DNA of 64,000 nucleotides from Azotimanducus sp965199815 (GCA_965199815.1 CBDATE010000034.1:186001-250000), one strand, 5' to 3'. Shown: positions 22,447-31,482, numbered from the stretch's first letter. Notes: generated from the sequence alone by a model not told the origin. Program-made: numbers and translations.

Positions 22447-24921
22447 ATCCAGCCCGTATTCCTTCAGCAGCCCCTCCCTGAACACAACATACTCCCTCGC
22501 CAGTTCGTGCATGTTTGCGTACAGTTCGTTGATGCGATGCTCCTTTTCCTTCCTCGAATAGGACGCACTGGTTATTGTCCGGCTCATGCGCTCCCTGTAT
22601 GAGCGCAGTCTTCCGTTGACATATCGGTGGTGTCTGTCTGAAGCCTTCATGAAACCCTCGCAGCTACCTTCCTCTTCCCTGGCGCACCGCGGGTAATAGT
22701 CCCGCGAGTCATAAAAATAATCCATCCACCAGCTTCTCGAGTTCGCTCCCGGATTCACGACAGCATTCGAGCCCGTGACATAGCTCGGGAATCTCGGAAA
22801 GGGTTTGGGGCCGTTCTCCTCTTCGTCCCACGCTGATTCATCGAGTCCGGTCATCACCAGATTCCCCAAATGGCCGGTATAGCCGCGCACAAAGGTTTCA
22901 ACCTGCAAGGGGGAGACATTCATCTGGTGGCCAATCCAGCGGTAGGGCTGCAGGGTGCTGCGGTAATGCCTTTTGCTGTTGGGCCGCCAATTCTGCATGT
23001 AGGGAGGGACGACCGGTGCCCCGAAGAAATTGGTATTGGTTTCGATTTCCCAGAGCGGTTTGATTGCGGCAGGCAGCAATCCGATCGAAAGGTTGCCGTG
23101 CAGAAGGTGCCCGAAGAAACGCCAGCTGGCCAGAGTTTCGGCACCGCCAGCAACATCAAGGGCGATTTCCGGGAGCTTCATGAACACCGCGCCGACCTGA
23201 AAGGGCACAGGTACGCGCAGGTCGGTTTCACCGAAGATGTCATAGGCGGTGACGTATGCGGATTTGTTGTATTCGGTTTCGGCTTCGTACTGAAAATTGC
23301 GCACCGGGTCGGTGGTGTTCCAGTGCCACACGCAGGCAGTCGCGACGAGTAATGCCAGCCCTGCGACGAGTGCCTTTTGCACATGGGATATCTGATCTCT
23401 GGCAAGCAGGGGACCGCCAGGGCGGCGGCCATACCTCGGTCGCCAGATTTGGTAGAGCTGATCGAAGCCTTGGAGCGCCGCGTTGAAGAAGGGCACGGTG
23501 CCGATGTACATGCGCCAGGGTCTCGATGAGCCTGTGTTCGCGAAATCCGTCGACACCATGCGGGCAGCTCTGATGGCTTCGTACCTGGTGGCACCGGCGG
23601 CGAGCGCCTTGCGGTACTGGGTGACTCTGGTGCCGACCTCCGCAACCCAGGCCGGTCTGGTGAGAAAATAGACGACACGGCGCGTACGCCTGATCAGTCG
23701 GCCAAACAGGGCGCTGGAGAAAAGCAACTCGTCTGCGGGGCCAGCGGCAATTTCTGCTTCGGCCAGGCCCGAATTCAATCCACCCTGCAACAAATAGTCT
23801 CTCAACACCTCGTTGTTGCCGCTGCGAAGGTCTGCCACCGCGAATGCGGAGCCGCGCACCGTAGCGAGCACCGGTGCCTGCCGATAGCGCCCGAGAACAA
23901 ACGCCGCCAATGTGTCGCGCACAAAGTTGCGCACAATGAATACCGGAAGGCAGGTAATCATCGTGGAGACCGCCCGCTTGATGCTGCAACAGAGCTGCAC
24001 CGGCACGGGAAAGGGTGGTTCCGTGAGCGAGCGGAGCGTGGAAATCAGCGCGGGGTCCTCGCTGGTGAATCTTTTCCGCTTGCCATCGACAATCGCGAAG
24101 GTGGAGAAATCTCCTTCCCCGCTCCATTCCTCGAGTACGTCGGAGCGGGCAAGTTCGTGCCTCGCCCGCCAGCACAGCGCGTTGTAGATGTTTCGACCGA
24201 AGGCTGCCTGAACCGCCAGCACGGGGTCGCCGTGCGGGAAGCTGTCACTGCCGAAGGACACCGTGCCTCTTTCGTTGTTGTCTGTGCTGAATATGGGCGC
24301 AGTGACGGGCAGCCGCGCGCTGCGCAGCCTCGCTTCCTCATCGGACGTGATGTACTCCATCTGCCGGTAGAACTGGAGCATGGAAAGTTGCAGGTTTCGT
24401 ACCCTCGAAGCGAAATTCCTGATCCTCTCCCCGTGTTCCGACAGTTCTTCGAGTTTGCGCGTGACCAGACTGTCGAGCGCCTCCCCCTTGTCCCCTGGGC
24501 AGCCGTATTTGCTGATGGTGTAATAGACCGCCGTCCGGATAACTTCGGGGCTGCTCGATTCGAGTTGCGCGAACATCTGCCGCAATCCAGTTGTGTGCCC
24601 CGACTCCTGGCGTTTTGCGGTTCGTCCAGTGCCGTGTGCATCTTCGCAAAAGGCACCGAACCGCCAGAGATACTCCGCGAGCGAAGATGCGTGGTTGATC
24701 TGCTCGAAGCGTTCCCCGATGGAGGTATTCCCGACCTGCTCGCCAATCGTTATCGCCGCGTGCCATCTGTTCATGAACAGTGTGCGGTAGTAGCGAAGCC
24801 GGGCGCGCAATTCGCCTTTTTGAAACCTCGGCTTTTGACGCAACCAATCCATATTGGGGTCGGATTTTCGAATGGCTGCAATTGTATCCGCAGACATCAG
24901 TACACTGATCATCAGACACAT
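22444..24921 (-). CDS. Phage-type large polyvalent protein with LPD38-like domain
   Basis: The protein has 825 residues. At about 410-494 it carries the hallmark of LPD38 domains in phage polyvalent proteins: RRTRRVVYFLTRPAWVAEVG, a helical segment, then STDFANTG and WRMYIGTVPFFNAALQGFDQLY. A hydrophobic segment (ALVAGLALLVATACVW) follows, then DLRVPVPFQVGAVFMKLPE, also family-typical. Polyvalent proteins are usually domains of much larger virion-associated or injected proteins. Here only an 825-residue piece exists, with no capsid, tail or integrase gene beside it. It may be a phage-satellite relic or a domesticated gene. The function in the cell is unknown. The start at 24921 is 33 nt from tsaB, with which it is divergent. 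Confidence 0.72.
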   Translation of the reverse strand: MCLMISVLMSADTIAAIRKSDPNMDWLRQKPRFQKGELRARLRYYRTLFMNRWHAAITIGEQVGNTSIGERFEQINHASSLAEYLWRFGAFCEDAHGTGRTAKRQESGHTTGLRQMFAQLESSSPEVIRTAVYYTISKYGCPGDKGEALDSLVTRKLEELSEHGERIRNFASRVRNLQLSMLQFYRQMEYITSDEEARLRSARLPVTAPIFSTDNNERGTVSFGSDSFPHGDPVLAVQAAFGRNIYNALCWRARHELARSDVLEEWSGEGDFSTFAIVDGKRKRFTSEDPALISTLRSLTEPPFPVPVQLCCSIKRAVSTMITCLPVFIVRNFVRDTLAAFVLGRYRQAPVLATVRGSAFAVADLRSGNNEVLRDYLLQGGLNSGLAEAEIAAGPADELLFSSALFGRLIRRTRRVVYFLTRPAWVAEVGTRVTQYRKALAAGATRYEAIRAARMVSTDFANTGSSRPWRMYIGTVPFFNAALQGFDQLYQIWRPRYGRRPGGPLLARDQISHVQKALVAGLALLVATACVWHWNTTDPVRNFQYEAETEYNKSAYVTAYDIFGETDLRVPVPFQVGAVFMKLPEIALDVAGGAETLASWRFFGHLLHGNLSIGLLPAAIKPLWEIETNTNFFGAPVVPPYMQNWRPNSKRHYRSTLQPYRWIGHQMNVSPLQVETFVRGYTGHLGNLVMTGLDESAWDEEENGPKPFPRFPSYVTGSNAVVNPGANSRSWWMDYFYDSRDYYPRCAREEEGSCEGFMKASDRHHRYVNGRLRSYRERMSRTITSASYSRKEKEHRINELYANMHELAREYVVFREGLLKEYGLD

Positions 24922-24953
24922 TCCCCCCTCCCTCCGACCGGGACAGAAATCCG

Positions 24954-25637
24954 ATTGCCATCCTCGCCATAGAAACCTCCAGCGCCGCCTGTTCCGTCGC
25001 CCTGAAGCTTGATGATGTGTGCGTGAACAGGCACGAGATACTCCCGCGCCGTCAGCAGGAACGCTTGCCGACCATGATCGACGAAGTGCTGAGCGAGGCG
25101 GCGCTCGAACGCCAGCACCTCACCGCCATCGCCTTCGGATGCGGGCCCGGCTCCTTCACCGGTGTCCGCCTCGCGGCCGCCGTCGCGCAAGCCTGGAGCC
25201 TGGCACTCGAACTTCCCGTCTATCCGGTATCAAGCCTCGCCAGCCTCGCGCTTCGCGCTGCCCGGGAGGAGCTCGGGGATTGCACGGTGTGTGTCCTTGT
25301 CAGGGCGCGACCCGCAGAAGTCTATCGCGCCGAATTCACCTGGACCGAGGGTGTGCTTACCCGCAGAGCGGAAGACCAGCGCCTTGCCGCGTCAGATGTG
25401 TCGCTTGTGACACCGCCACAGGGCGCGCTGATTCTCGTCGGGGATGGGTGTCAGGAGGTCGAATGCGCCGGCTTCGAGACCAGGCCATCGCTGCTGCCGA
25501 GCGCCGAGGCGCTTCTCGATGTGCTTGAAGCCAGCGACATGCAGCCGACACCGCTCGCCTTGCCGGTCTATCTGCAGGCCGATCAGGATTGGGGTACGCC
25601 CGCCAACCGCGCCAGGATGCAGCCCCCGGCGGTCTGA
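24954..25637 (+). CDS. tsaB: tRNA threonylcarbamoyladenosine biosynthesis protein TsaB, possible ATT start
   Basis: Family alignment by eye requires the N-terminus AILAIETSSAACSVALKL, the nucleotide-fold start of TsaB. The frame is open back to a TGA at 24906, but its only plausible initiator before this motif is ATT at 24954. That gives 227 residues, the normal length. The first conventional start, GTG 25017, would delete the first 21 residues including the core strand. GCGPGSFTGVRLAAAVAQAW is the next conserved motif. TsaB partners TsaD and TsaE in t6A tRNA modification. Upstream DNA is the island, so insertion may have replaced the native start. The last codons lie in a 49-bp repeat. Confidence 0.88.
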   Translation: MAILAIETSSAACSVALKLDDVCVNRHEILPRRQQERLPTMIDEVLSEAALERQHLTAIAFGCGPGSFTGVRLAAAVAQAWSLALELPVYPVSSLASLALRAAREELGDCTVCVLVRARPAEVYRAEFTWTEGVLTRRAEDQRLAASDVSLVTPPQGALILVGDGCQEVECAGFETRPSLLPSAEALLDVLEASDMQPTPLALPVYLQADQDWGTPANRARMQPPAV

Positions 25638-25815
25638 CATCCGGCTCGCCCATCGGGGTGTCAAAGCGCAGCCCCCGGCGGTCTGACATCCCGTTCGCTC
25701 ATCGGGGTGTCAAAGCGCAGCCCCCGGCGGTCTGACATCCGGCCCGCTCATCGGGGTGTCAAAGCGCAGCCCCCGGTGACCTCACATCCCGTTCGCTCAC
25801 CAGGGCATCGACACT
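25620..25815. repeat. Four tandem 49-bp units across the tsaB/plsB convergent ends
   Basis: Units begin at 25620, 25669, 25718 and 25767 (CAGCCCCCGG...). The first three are nearly identical and the fourth is diverged. Each unit contains the last codons and TGA of tsaB on the plus strand and, on the minus strand, the GCTGCGCTTTGA that ends plsB. There are no spacers, so this is not a CRISPR. It looks like amplification of a tail-to-tail gene overlap that left both C-termini intact. Confidence 0.92.
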
Positions 25816-28086
25816 CTCTTCCGGCAGACAGTCAGCGATGGCCGAGACGAGCGAATCGGCATCTTCGGCGGCGTAAACTCCGTCCGGCTGCTCGATCAGC
25901 ACACCCGTTCTCTCCAGCGAATACAGGGCGAGGCGCAGAGCATCCCGTGGCATGGGTTCGGAAAGCGATTCGCAAAGATGTGCGCCACGCCGCAGGCACT
26001 CCGGAATGAGTTCCTCCCGTGTGCAAGGCTGTGTGGACTGCCCTTTGATGGCGGTGAGCAGCACCAGAAGATGACGTTCAAGCGTGGGGACAAGCAAGCG
26101 CGCCAGCAGTTTCAGGTGTCGGCCCGGCTCGGAGACACCGGATGCCGCTGTGCCGTGTTCCTGGATCCAGCCGCAGTCACACAGCCGCTGTCGCCACTTG
26201 CGACAGGTCGTCTCATCCGGTTCGGGAAGGTGCAGTTCGCAGGCGATCAATCGCCACAGCATGAGCGTTCGCGGCGTGAGTTTCTCTTCGAGACCTCCGG
26301 AGATGGCGCGTCGTGCCAACAGGGATGGAGCGGCCAGGCTGTGCAGGGCGTTGTTCCTGTGCCACGGGAGCAGTCGATGGCCCTTGGCCGTACAGTGCAC
26401 CAGATGCACACCGGCAAAGGTACGGAACTCGATCAGTCCCTGTCGCTGGCAGGTGGCGATACACGCATCGGCATCGGCCTCCATGGTGACGAAGCCATCC
26501 GAACCCAGCCAGTCGATATAGTGCGCCAGCTGCGATTCCAGCATGCCGCGCTCCAGTCTGCGTCCCGGTACGCTGAGCATGACGAGTGCCAGCAGGTGCG
26601 TAGCGCTCGCGAGCAGGCGTGCATTGATGCGGCGCAACACCTGCGTCGCCACTTCGGGTGACTGCACGGGCTGCGAGCGCTCAATCACGAACGGCTCGCC
26701 AAAGGACACGCCGATGCGCCCGAGGCCAGCTCCCATACGAAAGAACCCGCGCGCCAGATCGCCCCATGATTCCTGCTGCTTGAATGCGCCGCCGAGTTCA
26801 CTCGCATGACTTTCGCCATCAAGCAGGCGTTGGTAGCTCAGGCGCACGGGAATCAGCGCAAGCGGGCGCGCCGGCGGTGCCTTTGCCGCGCCGAGGGTTA
26901 CCTGAAGCATGCCGAGTCTGGCCGGCATGAGAAAACCGGTGCGCGTACGACCACCTTCGAGAAAGAATTCCAGCGGATGGCCGCGCGACAGGATGAGGCG
27001 CAGATAGCCGGTCACGATATGCCGGTAGAGGTCGTCATCGCGAAAGCTGCGGCGGATGAAGAAAGCCCCGCATTGGCGCAGCAGCGAGCCGAGCAGCGGC
27101 AGGTTCAGGTTGTTCCCCGCCGCAATGTGCGGCAAGGCCAGCCCGTGCTCGTAGAGCAGGAACGACAGCACCACATAGTCGAGATGACTCTGGTGGCAGG
27201 GTAGATAGACGACATCGGCGGTCTCGGCATGCTGTCTCGTGGCCTCGATTCCCTCGATATGAAACTTCACGCCTGCCCGCTTCCAGCACCAGGTGACCAG
27301 CCCGTACACCCACCTCAGGGTCACGGGAGAGAAGTCCGAGACGATGCGTTGCAGCGAGCGATGTGCGCGTCGTCCTGACACGCGCAGCTGCTGGTTATTG
27401 GCAAGGGCATCACGCTCTATGGCGAGGCGCACTTGCGGGTGCTTCAGAACATTGGCAAGTGCGCGACGCTTCAGGGAGAGTTCCGGGCCGATGAAGGCGA
27501 GCCGCTGGTTTCTGAAGATCACGCGCAGCAGGCGCGCGGTTCTGCGCAAGGACCGCTGCGGGTCAGGGCATGACTCGATGAGCGTTGGCAGGTCGATGGC
27601 AGGCGCAAATCTCAGGAATACGAGCTTGCGATTGAAGAACATCTGCAACAGGCGTTTCAGGGTGCCAGTGGGTGTCCAGCGTTCGGACATGAGGATGCTG
27701 GCAAGGGACGCTTCACGCTTCGGGGCGCGGCTCCAGAACACTGTGACTGCCACCAGCTTGATGGGCTGTCCCCGTTCGGCCAGCTCGTGTGCGCGCTCGA
27801 GGCCGGGCGGGTAGTGGCGCATGAGGCTGCGATGCAGCGGCCAGCCGATATTCTGACTCAGGAAGTCGAACTGGCGCAGGCTGTTGTCGCAATAGAGAAA
27901 CGCTTCCGGGTCTGGCAGATCAAGCCGCTGCGCCACTGTCGAAAGCACGGCGAGGTCGCTCACCGAAGGCCGCGCAAGCACATAGAGCAGATTCCCTGCA
28001 TCTGCCTTCGGCAGCTCTCCGGCAATCTGCGGGCGGATCAGCCACCCACACAGGCGCTTCAGTACACGAAATCGACGGCTCTGCAT
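25759..28086 (-). CDS. plsB: Glycerol-3-phosphate 1-O-acyltransferase PlsB
   Basis: The protein has 775 residues, typical of the large membrane-associated gammaproteobacterial enzyme. It transfers an acyl chain to sn-glycerol 3-phosphate in the first step of phospholipid synthesis. The catalytic HX4D motif is H298-D303 (PCHQSHLDYV). It is followed by AGNNLNLPLLGSLLRQCGAFFIRRSF and the EGGRTRTG substrate-binding motif. The C-terminus (ERDVRSPGAAL) is encoded by a 49-bp repeat unit. Upstream, between it and the RND gene, lies a remarkable array of hairpins that would sit in the 5' leader if the gene were cotranscribed with the pump operon. Confidence 0.96.
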   Translation of the reverse strand: MQSRRFRVLKRLCGWLIRPQIAGELPKADAGNLLYVLARPSVSDLAVLSTVAQRLDLPDPEAFLYCDNSLRQFDFLSQNIGWPLHRSLMRHYPPGLERAHELAERGQPIKLVAVTVFWSRAPKREASLASILMSERWTPTGTLKRLLQMFFNRKLVFLRFAPAIDLPTLIESCPDPQRSLRRTARLLRVIFRNQRLAFIGPELSLKRRALANVLKHPQVRLAIERDALANNQQLRVSGRRAHRSLQRIVSDFSPVTLRWVYGLVTWCWKRAGVKFHIEGIEATRQHAETADVVYLPCHQSHLDYVVLSFLLYEHGLALPHIAAGNNLNLPLLGSLLRQCGAFFIRRSFRDDDLYRHIVTGYLRLILSRGHPLEFFLEGGRTRTGFLMPARLGMLQVTLGAAKAPPARPLALIPVRLSYQRLLDGESHASELGGAFKQQESWGDLARGFFRMGAGLGRIGVSFGEPFVIERSQPVQSPEVATQVLRRINARLLASATHLLALVMLSVPGRRLERGMLESQLAHYIDWLGSDGFVTMEADADACIATCQRQGLIEFRTFAGVHLVHCTAKGHRLLPWHRNNALHSLAAPSLLARRAISGGLEEKLTPRTLMLWRLIACELHLPEPDETTCRKWRQRLCDCGWIQEHGTAASGVSEPGRHLKLLARLLVPTLERHLLVLLTAIKGQSTQPCTREELIPECLRRGAHLCESLSEPMPRDALRLALYSLERTGVLIEQPDGVYAAEDADSLVSAIADCLPEESVDALVSERDVRSPGAAL

Positions 28087-28114
28087 GAGATTCGGGCACC
28101 CGCGCAGACTTCAA

Positions 28115-28266
28115 AGTATGTTCTGATCAAGTCCATCCATGGACTTGATCATACTCGCAAATCAGAAGTGTGATTCTGATTTGCTCGCAGATTCAATGCC
28201 TTACGGCACTGAATCTGGCGGCACATCCGTGTGCCGCACGGGAAACTCTGTTATTCAGAGTTTCCC
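28115..28266. repeat. Array of five consecutive hairpins
   Basis: Five inverted repeats follow each other almost without gaps: 28115-28155 (inner arms TGATCAAGTCCAT, 2-nt loop), 28157-28184 (arms GCAAATCAGAA, 6-nt loop), 28188-28217 (arm CAGATTCA then TGCC, 4-nt loop), 28218-28237 (arms GCGGCAC, 6-nt loop) and 28240-28266 (arms GGGAAACTCTG, loop TTATT). Arms differ between hairpins, so they are not copies of each other. None has a U-tract. The array fills nearly all the space between the RND stop and plsB start. Confidence 0.92.
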
Positions 28267-31200
28267 TATCTTGCGGGCACCCCTCCCGGGGTGGTGGAAC
28301 TGTGGGTGATGACGTGCGTATGAGTGCGCGACTTCTGCTTGCGTCGTTGCGGCAAGTGATAGGGCAGGGCGAGCAGTGCGGGTGTCATGATGAGGGTAAG
28401 CAGGGTGGCGAAACACAGCCCCCAGACGATTCCCTGCGCCATTTGCGACAGTACGCCGGTCACGAAGCCATCTGCCACGATGGTACGTCCAATCAAATCC
28501 ACGCTCATCTGGTTTGCCAGCGGCAGGAGCCCGAAGACCGTGGTGATGGTGGTCACCAGCACCGGACGCAATCGCTGTGCGGCGGTGCGCACGATCACTT
28601 CCACATAATCGAGGGTCGGGTGGTCGCGGCGAATCTGGTTGAAGGTGTGGATGAGGACGATATTGTTGTTGACCACAATTCCGGCCAGGGCGACAACGCT
28701 GAGGCCAGTGAGAATGGCAGAGAAGGGGGTGTTCATCACCATCAGGCCGAGCAACACGCCGGCGGTGGACATGATGACCGCGCCCAGAATCAGGGTGGAT
28801 TGATAGAAGCTGTCAAATTGCGTGACCAGCATGACGAACATGAGCAGCAGCGACAGGATGAAGGCGACGAACACAAAGTTGAGCGCGTTCTGCTGTTCTT
28901 CGTTGGCACCGAGAAACTGCACTTCCAATGCTGGATTGAAGTCCTGCTGATCGATCCACAGCTTGATCTCCCGCACAAGATCATCTGCGAGTACGCCGAC
29001 GGCTGCATCGGCATATACGTATTCAGTGGGGATACCATTCTTGCGCACGAAGCTGTCCACGAGCGGCACGGGTTCTATGCGCGCAAAGCTGGAAACGGGG
29101 ACGGCACCCTGCGGCGTGTTGACGCGCAGGTCGGACAGGAGCCCCAGAGCGCGCTTGTCGCTCGGAAACCGTACGCGAATGTCGATTTCCTCGCTGAGGT
29201 CGTCGGGCCGATAGGTGCTGGCCAGTACGCCTTCGGTCAGGAACTGCACCACCGTGCCGACCGAAGTGACATCGGCTTGCAGCGCTGCGGCGCGCGCCTT
29301 GTCAACAACAATCTTCCACTCGATGGAAGGTGGCGACAGGGTGTCTTCCACATTGATTACGCCGGCAAGTTCGGACATGAAGCTACTCAGGCGAGCCACG
29401 GCAGGCTCGAGCAGCGCCCGGTTGCGCGATCTGAACTCGATCTGAATGGCCTTGCCGACCGGCGGTCCCGGGTCCTGCATACGCACTTCGGTACGGGCAC
29501 CAGACAATCGTGATGCGCGTGTGCGCACATCATCGACGACATCCCAGGCCGAGCGGTCGCGTTTCTCCGAATGCTCGATTTCAAACATCACCCTGCCGAC
29601 CACATCGCTGCGCAGCGAGGCATTCATGATTCTGGTTCCGCGAAAGGCGGCCGCCGTGATGTCTGCCAGGCCTTCGATGTCGAGCAGTGATTGTTGCAGT
29701 TCATCGACAATCTCCGCGGTGTCCTGAACGGACAGGTTGCCGGGAGCTATGACCACGACTTCGCCGAATTCCGGTTCGGGTTCGGCGAAGAAGCGAATGC
29801 CGAGGTCACGCTGTCCATACTGCCAGAACACCAGCATCAGAACCGAGATGCCTACCAGCAGAGTCAGTGGTGCCAGCCGCGCGCAGTGCCCCACCAGGCG
29901 CGCATAGGCACCGGTGAAGGTGCGCAGTCGCCGCGGGTCGCCCTCTTCGAGCTGGCGCAACATGCGCGCCAGCGGGCTGTCGCGCGAGGGCCCCTTGCCG
30001 AACAGGGCACCCATCACCGGCCCGAACAGAATCGAATAGACAAGCGACCCGAACAGTACGATAGTCACGGTCACCGGCAGGTAACGCATGAACTGTCCCG
30101 ACACGCCGGGCCAGAGCACCAGCGGAATGAAGGCCGCCAGGGTGGTGAAGATGGAAGCCGTGACCGGCCAGAACATTTCGCGCGCGGCAAGTGTGTAGGC
30201 CTGTTTGCGTTCCAGACCGTCCGCCATCTTGCGGTCCGCGTACTCGGAGATGACGATGGCGCCGTCGATCAACATGCCGAGCCCGAGAATGAGGCCGAAC
30301 ATGACCATGAAGTTGAATGAGTAGCCGAGCGCGAACAGCCACAGGAAGGCGAACATGAAGGTCACGGGAATGGCCAGACCCACGATCAGCGCGCTGCGAA
30401 TGCCGAGTGCAGACACCACGACAATGATTACCAGAGTCAGCGCGGTGAAGATGTTTCCCTGCACTTCGTTGACCATGGACTCGGCGAAATACCCCTGATC
30501 CTGGGTGAAGCTCACTTCCACCTCAGGTGGCAGCCGCTCCTTGAAGGCCTCTGTGATCAGCTTGATCTTTTCCGCCGCCTGCAGGGCGTTTGCTCCCGGC
30601 GTACGCATCGCGAGAATGCTGACACCCGGTTTGCCATTGATCCAGGCGAGGCTGGCATCATCACGAAACACGCGCCGCACCTCGGCAAGGTCGCTCAGGG
30701 TGATGACGGTATCCCCGACGCTCTTGATGGGCAGGTCGCGTATTTCCCCGAGCGTCTCGATGACACCCGGCACCGACATGCGGAAGCGTCCATCTCCCGA
30801 GTCCAGCGAACCTGCCGGAATCACGCGGTTGTTGCGCTGCACCACCGAAAACAGCTCTTCCAGCGACAGACCATAGGATTCCAGCATCAGCGGGTCCACC
30901 ACCGCCTCGATGATTTCGGTACGCTCGCCGTCAATTCTGGCTTCGCGTACTTCGGAGAGCTGTTCGAGTTCGTCACCGAGACGCAGGGCAAGTGATTGCA
31001 GCGTCCGGTGAGGCACACCCCCCTGTGCGATGAGGTTGACCGAGACGACCGGCCAGTCGTCGAACACGCTCGCAGACACAAACGGCTCTTCCATATCTGC
31101 GGGCATTTCCCGGCGCGCCCGCTCTATGGCCTCTCGAACCTCGGTTTCGGCCTGGTCGATATCTACCTGCTCGTGAAATTCGGAGAGCAGGGTGGCACCG

Positions 31201-31463
31201 CCCTCATAAGAATAGGATGTGAGCTCCTTGAGATGCTCCAGAGAAAGGATTTCCGGTGCGGCTGGTCGCGCCAGCATACGGTCGGCATCATCGGGCGATA
31301 TACCGGGAAGATAGAGATTGGTGATGACGAAGGGGACATCTATCTGCGGCTCCGGCTCAATGGGTATCGAGGCGCGCGAGTACACGCCGGCCATGGTAAT
31401 CACCAGCATGACCAACAGCGTGGTGCGTGTGCGCCGAACAGCAAAGTCGATGATGTTGCGCAT
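28266..31463 (-). CDS. RND-family efflux transporter permease (AcrB/HAE-1-like)
   Basis: The protein has 1065 residues, full RND length. It is an inner-membrane proton-driven pump with two sets of six transmembrane helices and two large periplasmic loops. The N-terminus VRRTRTTLLVMLVITMAGVY is TM1, and LGMLIDGAIVISEYADRKMADG is the TM4 region. There a single Asp is kept where AcrB has an Asp pair (the usual VDDAIV reads IDGAIV), which points away from classical AcrB. The upstream gene, 19 nt away, is its membrane-fusion adaptor. No outer-membrane factor gene is present. The substrate is unknown. The TAG stop merges with hairpin 5 of the downstream array. Confidence 0.93.
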   Translation of the reverse strand: MRNIIDFAVRRTRTTLLVMLVITMAGVYSRASIPIEPEPQIDVPFVITNLYLPGISPDDADRMLARPAAPEILSLEHLKELTSYSYEGGATLLSEFHEQVDIDQAETEVREAIERARREMPADMEEPFVSASVFDDWPVVSVNLIAQGGVPHRTLQSLALRLGDELEQLSEVREARIDGERTEIIEAVVDPLMLESYGLSLEELFSVVQRNNRVIPAGSLDSGDGRFRMSVPGVIETLGEIRDLPIKSVGDTVITLSDLAEVRRVFRDDASLAWINGKPGVSILAMRTPGANALQAAEKIKLITEAFKERLPPEVEVSFTQDQGYFAESMVNEVQGNIFTALTLVIIVVVSALGIRSALIVGLAIPVTFMFAFLWLFALGYSFNFMVMFGLILGLGMLIDGAIVISEYADRKMADGLERKQAYTLAAREMFWPVTASIFTTLAAFIPLVLWPGVSGQFMRYLPVTVTIVLFGSLVYSILFGPVMGALFGKGPSRDSPLARMLRQLEEGDPRRLRTFTGAYARLVGHCARLAPLTLLVGISVLMLVFWQYGQRDLGIRFFAEPEPEFGEVVVIAPGNLSVQDTAEIVDELQQSLLDIEGLADITAAAFRGTRIMNASLRSDVVGRVMFEIEHSEKRDRSAWDVVDDVRTRASRLSGARTEVRMQDPGPPVGKAIQIEFRSRNRALLEPAVARLSSFMSELAGVINVEDTLSPPSIEWKIVVDKARAAALQADVTSVGTVVQFLTEGVLASTYRPDDLSEEIDIRVRFPSDKRALGLLSDLRVNTPQGAVPVSSFARIEPVPLVDSFVRKNGIPTEYVYADAAVGVLADDLVREIKLWIDQQDFNPALEVQFLGANEEQQNALNFVFVAFILSLLLMFVMLVTQFDSFYQSTLILGAVIMSTAGVLLGLMVMNTPFSAILTGLSVVALAGIVVNNNIVLIHTFNQIRRDHPTLDYVEVIVRTAAQRLRPVLVTTITTVFGLLPLANQMSVDLIGRTIVADGFVTGVLSQMAQGIVWGLCFATLLTLIMTPALLALPYHLPQRRKQKSRTHTHVITHSSTTPGGVPAR

Positions 31464-31482
31464 GGGTGCCGACCTTCTCCCG

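Noticed and set aside
25620..25815. CRISPR-like array
   Set aside because: The 49-bp units are directly adjacent with no spacers, and contain the coding ends of tsaB and plsB.
28115..28266. Rho-independent terminators
   Set aside because: None of the five stems is followed by a run of T on either strand. Five in a row would also be odd for termination.
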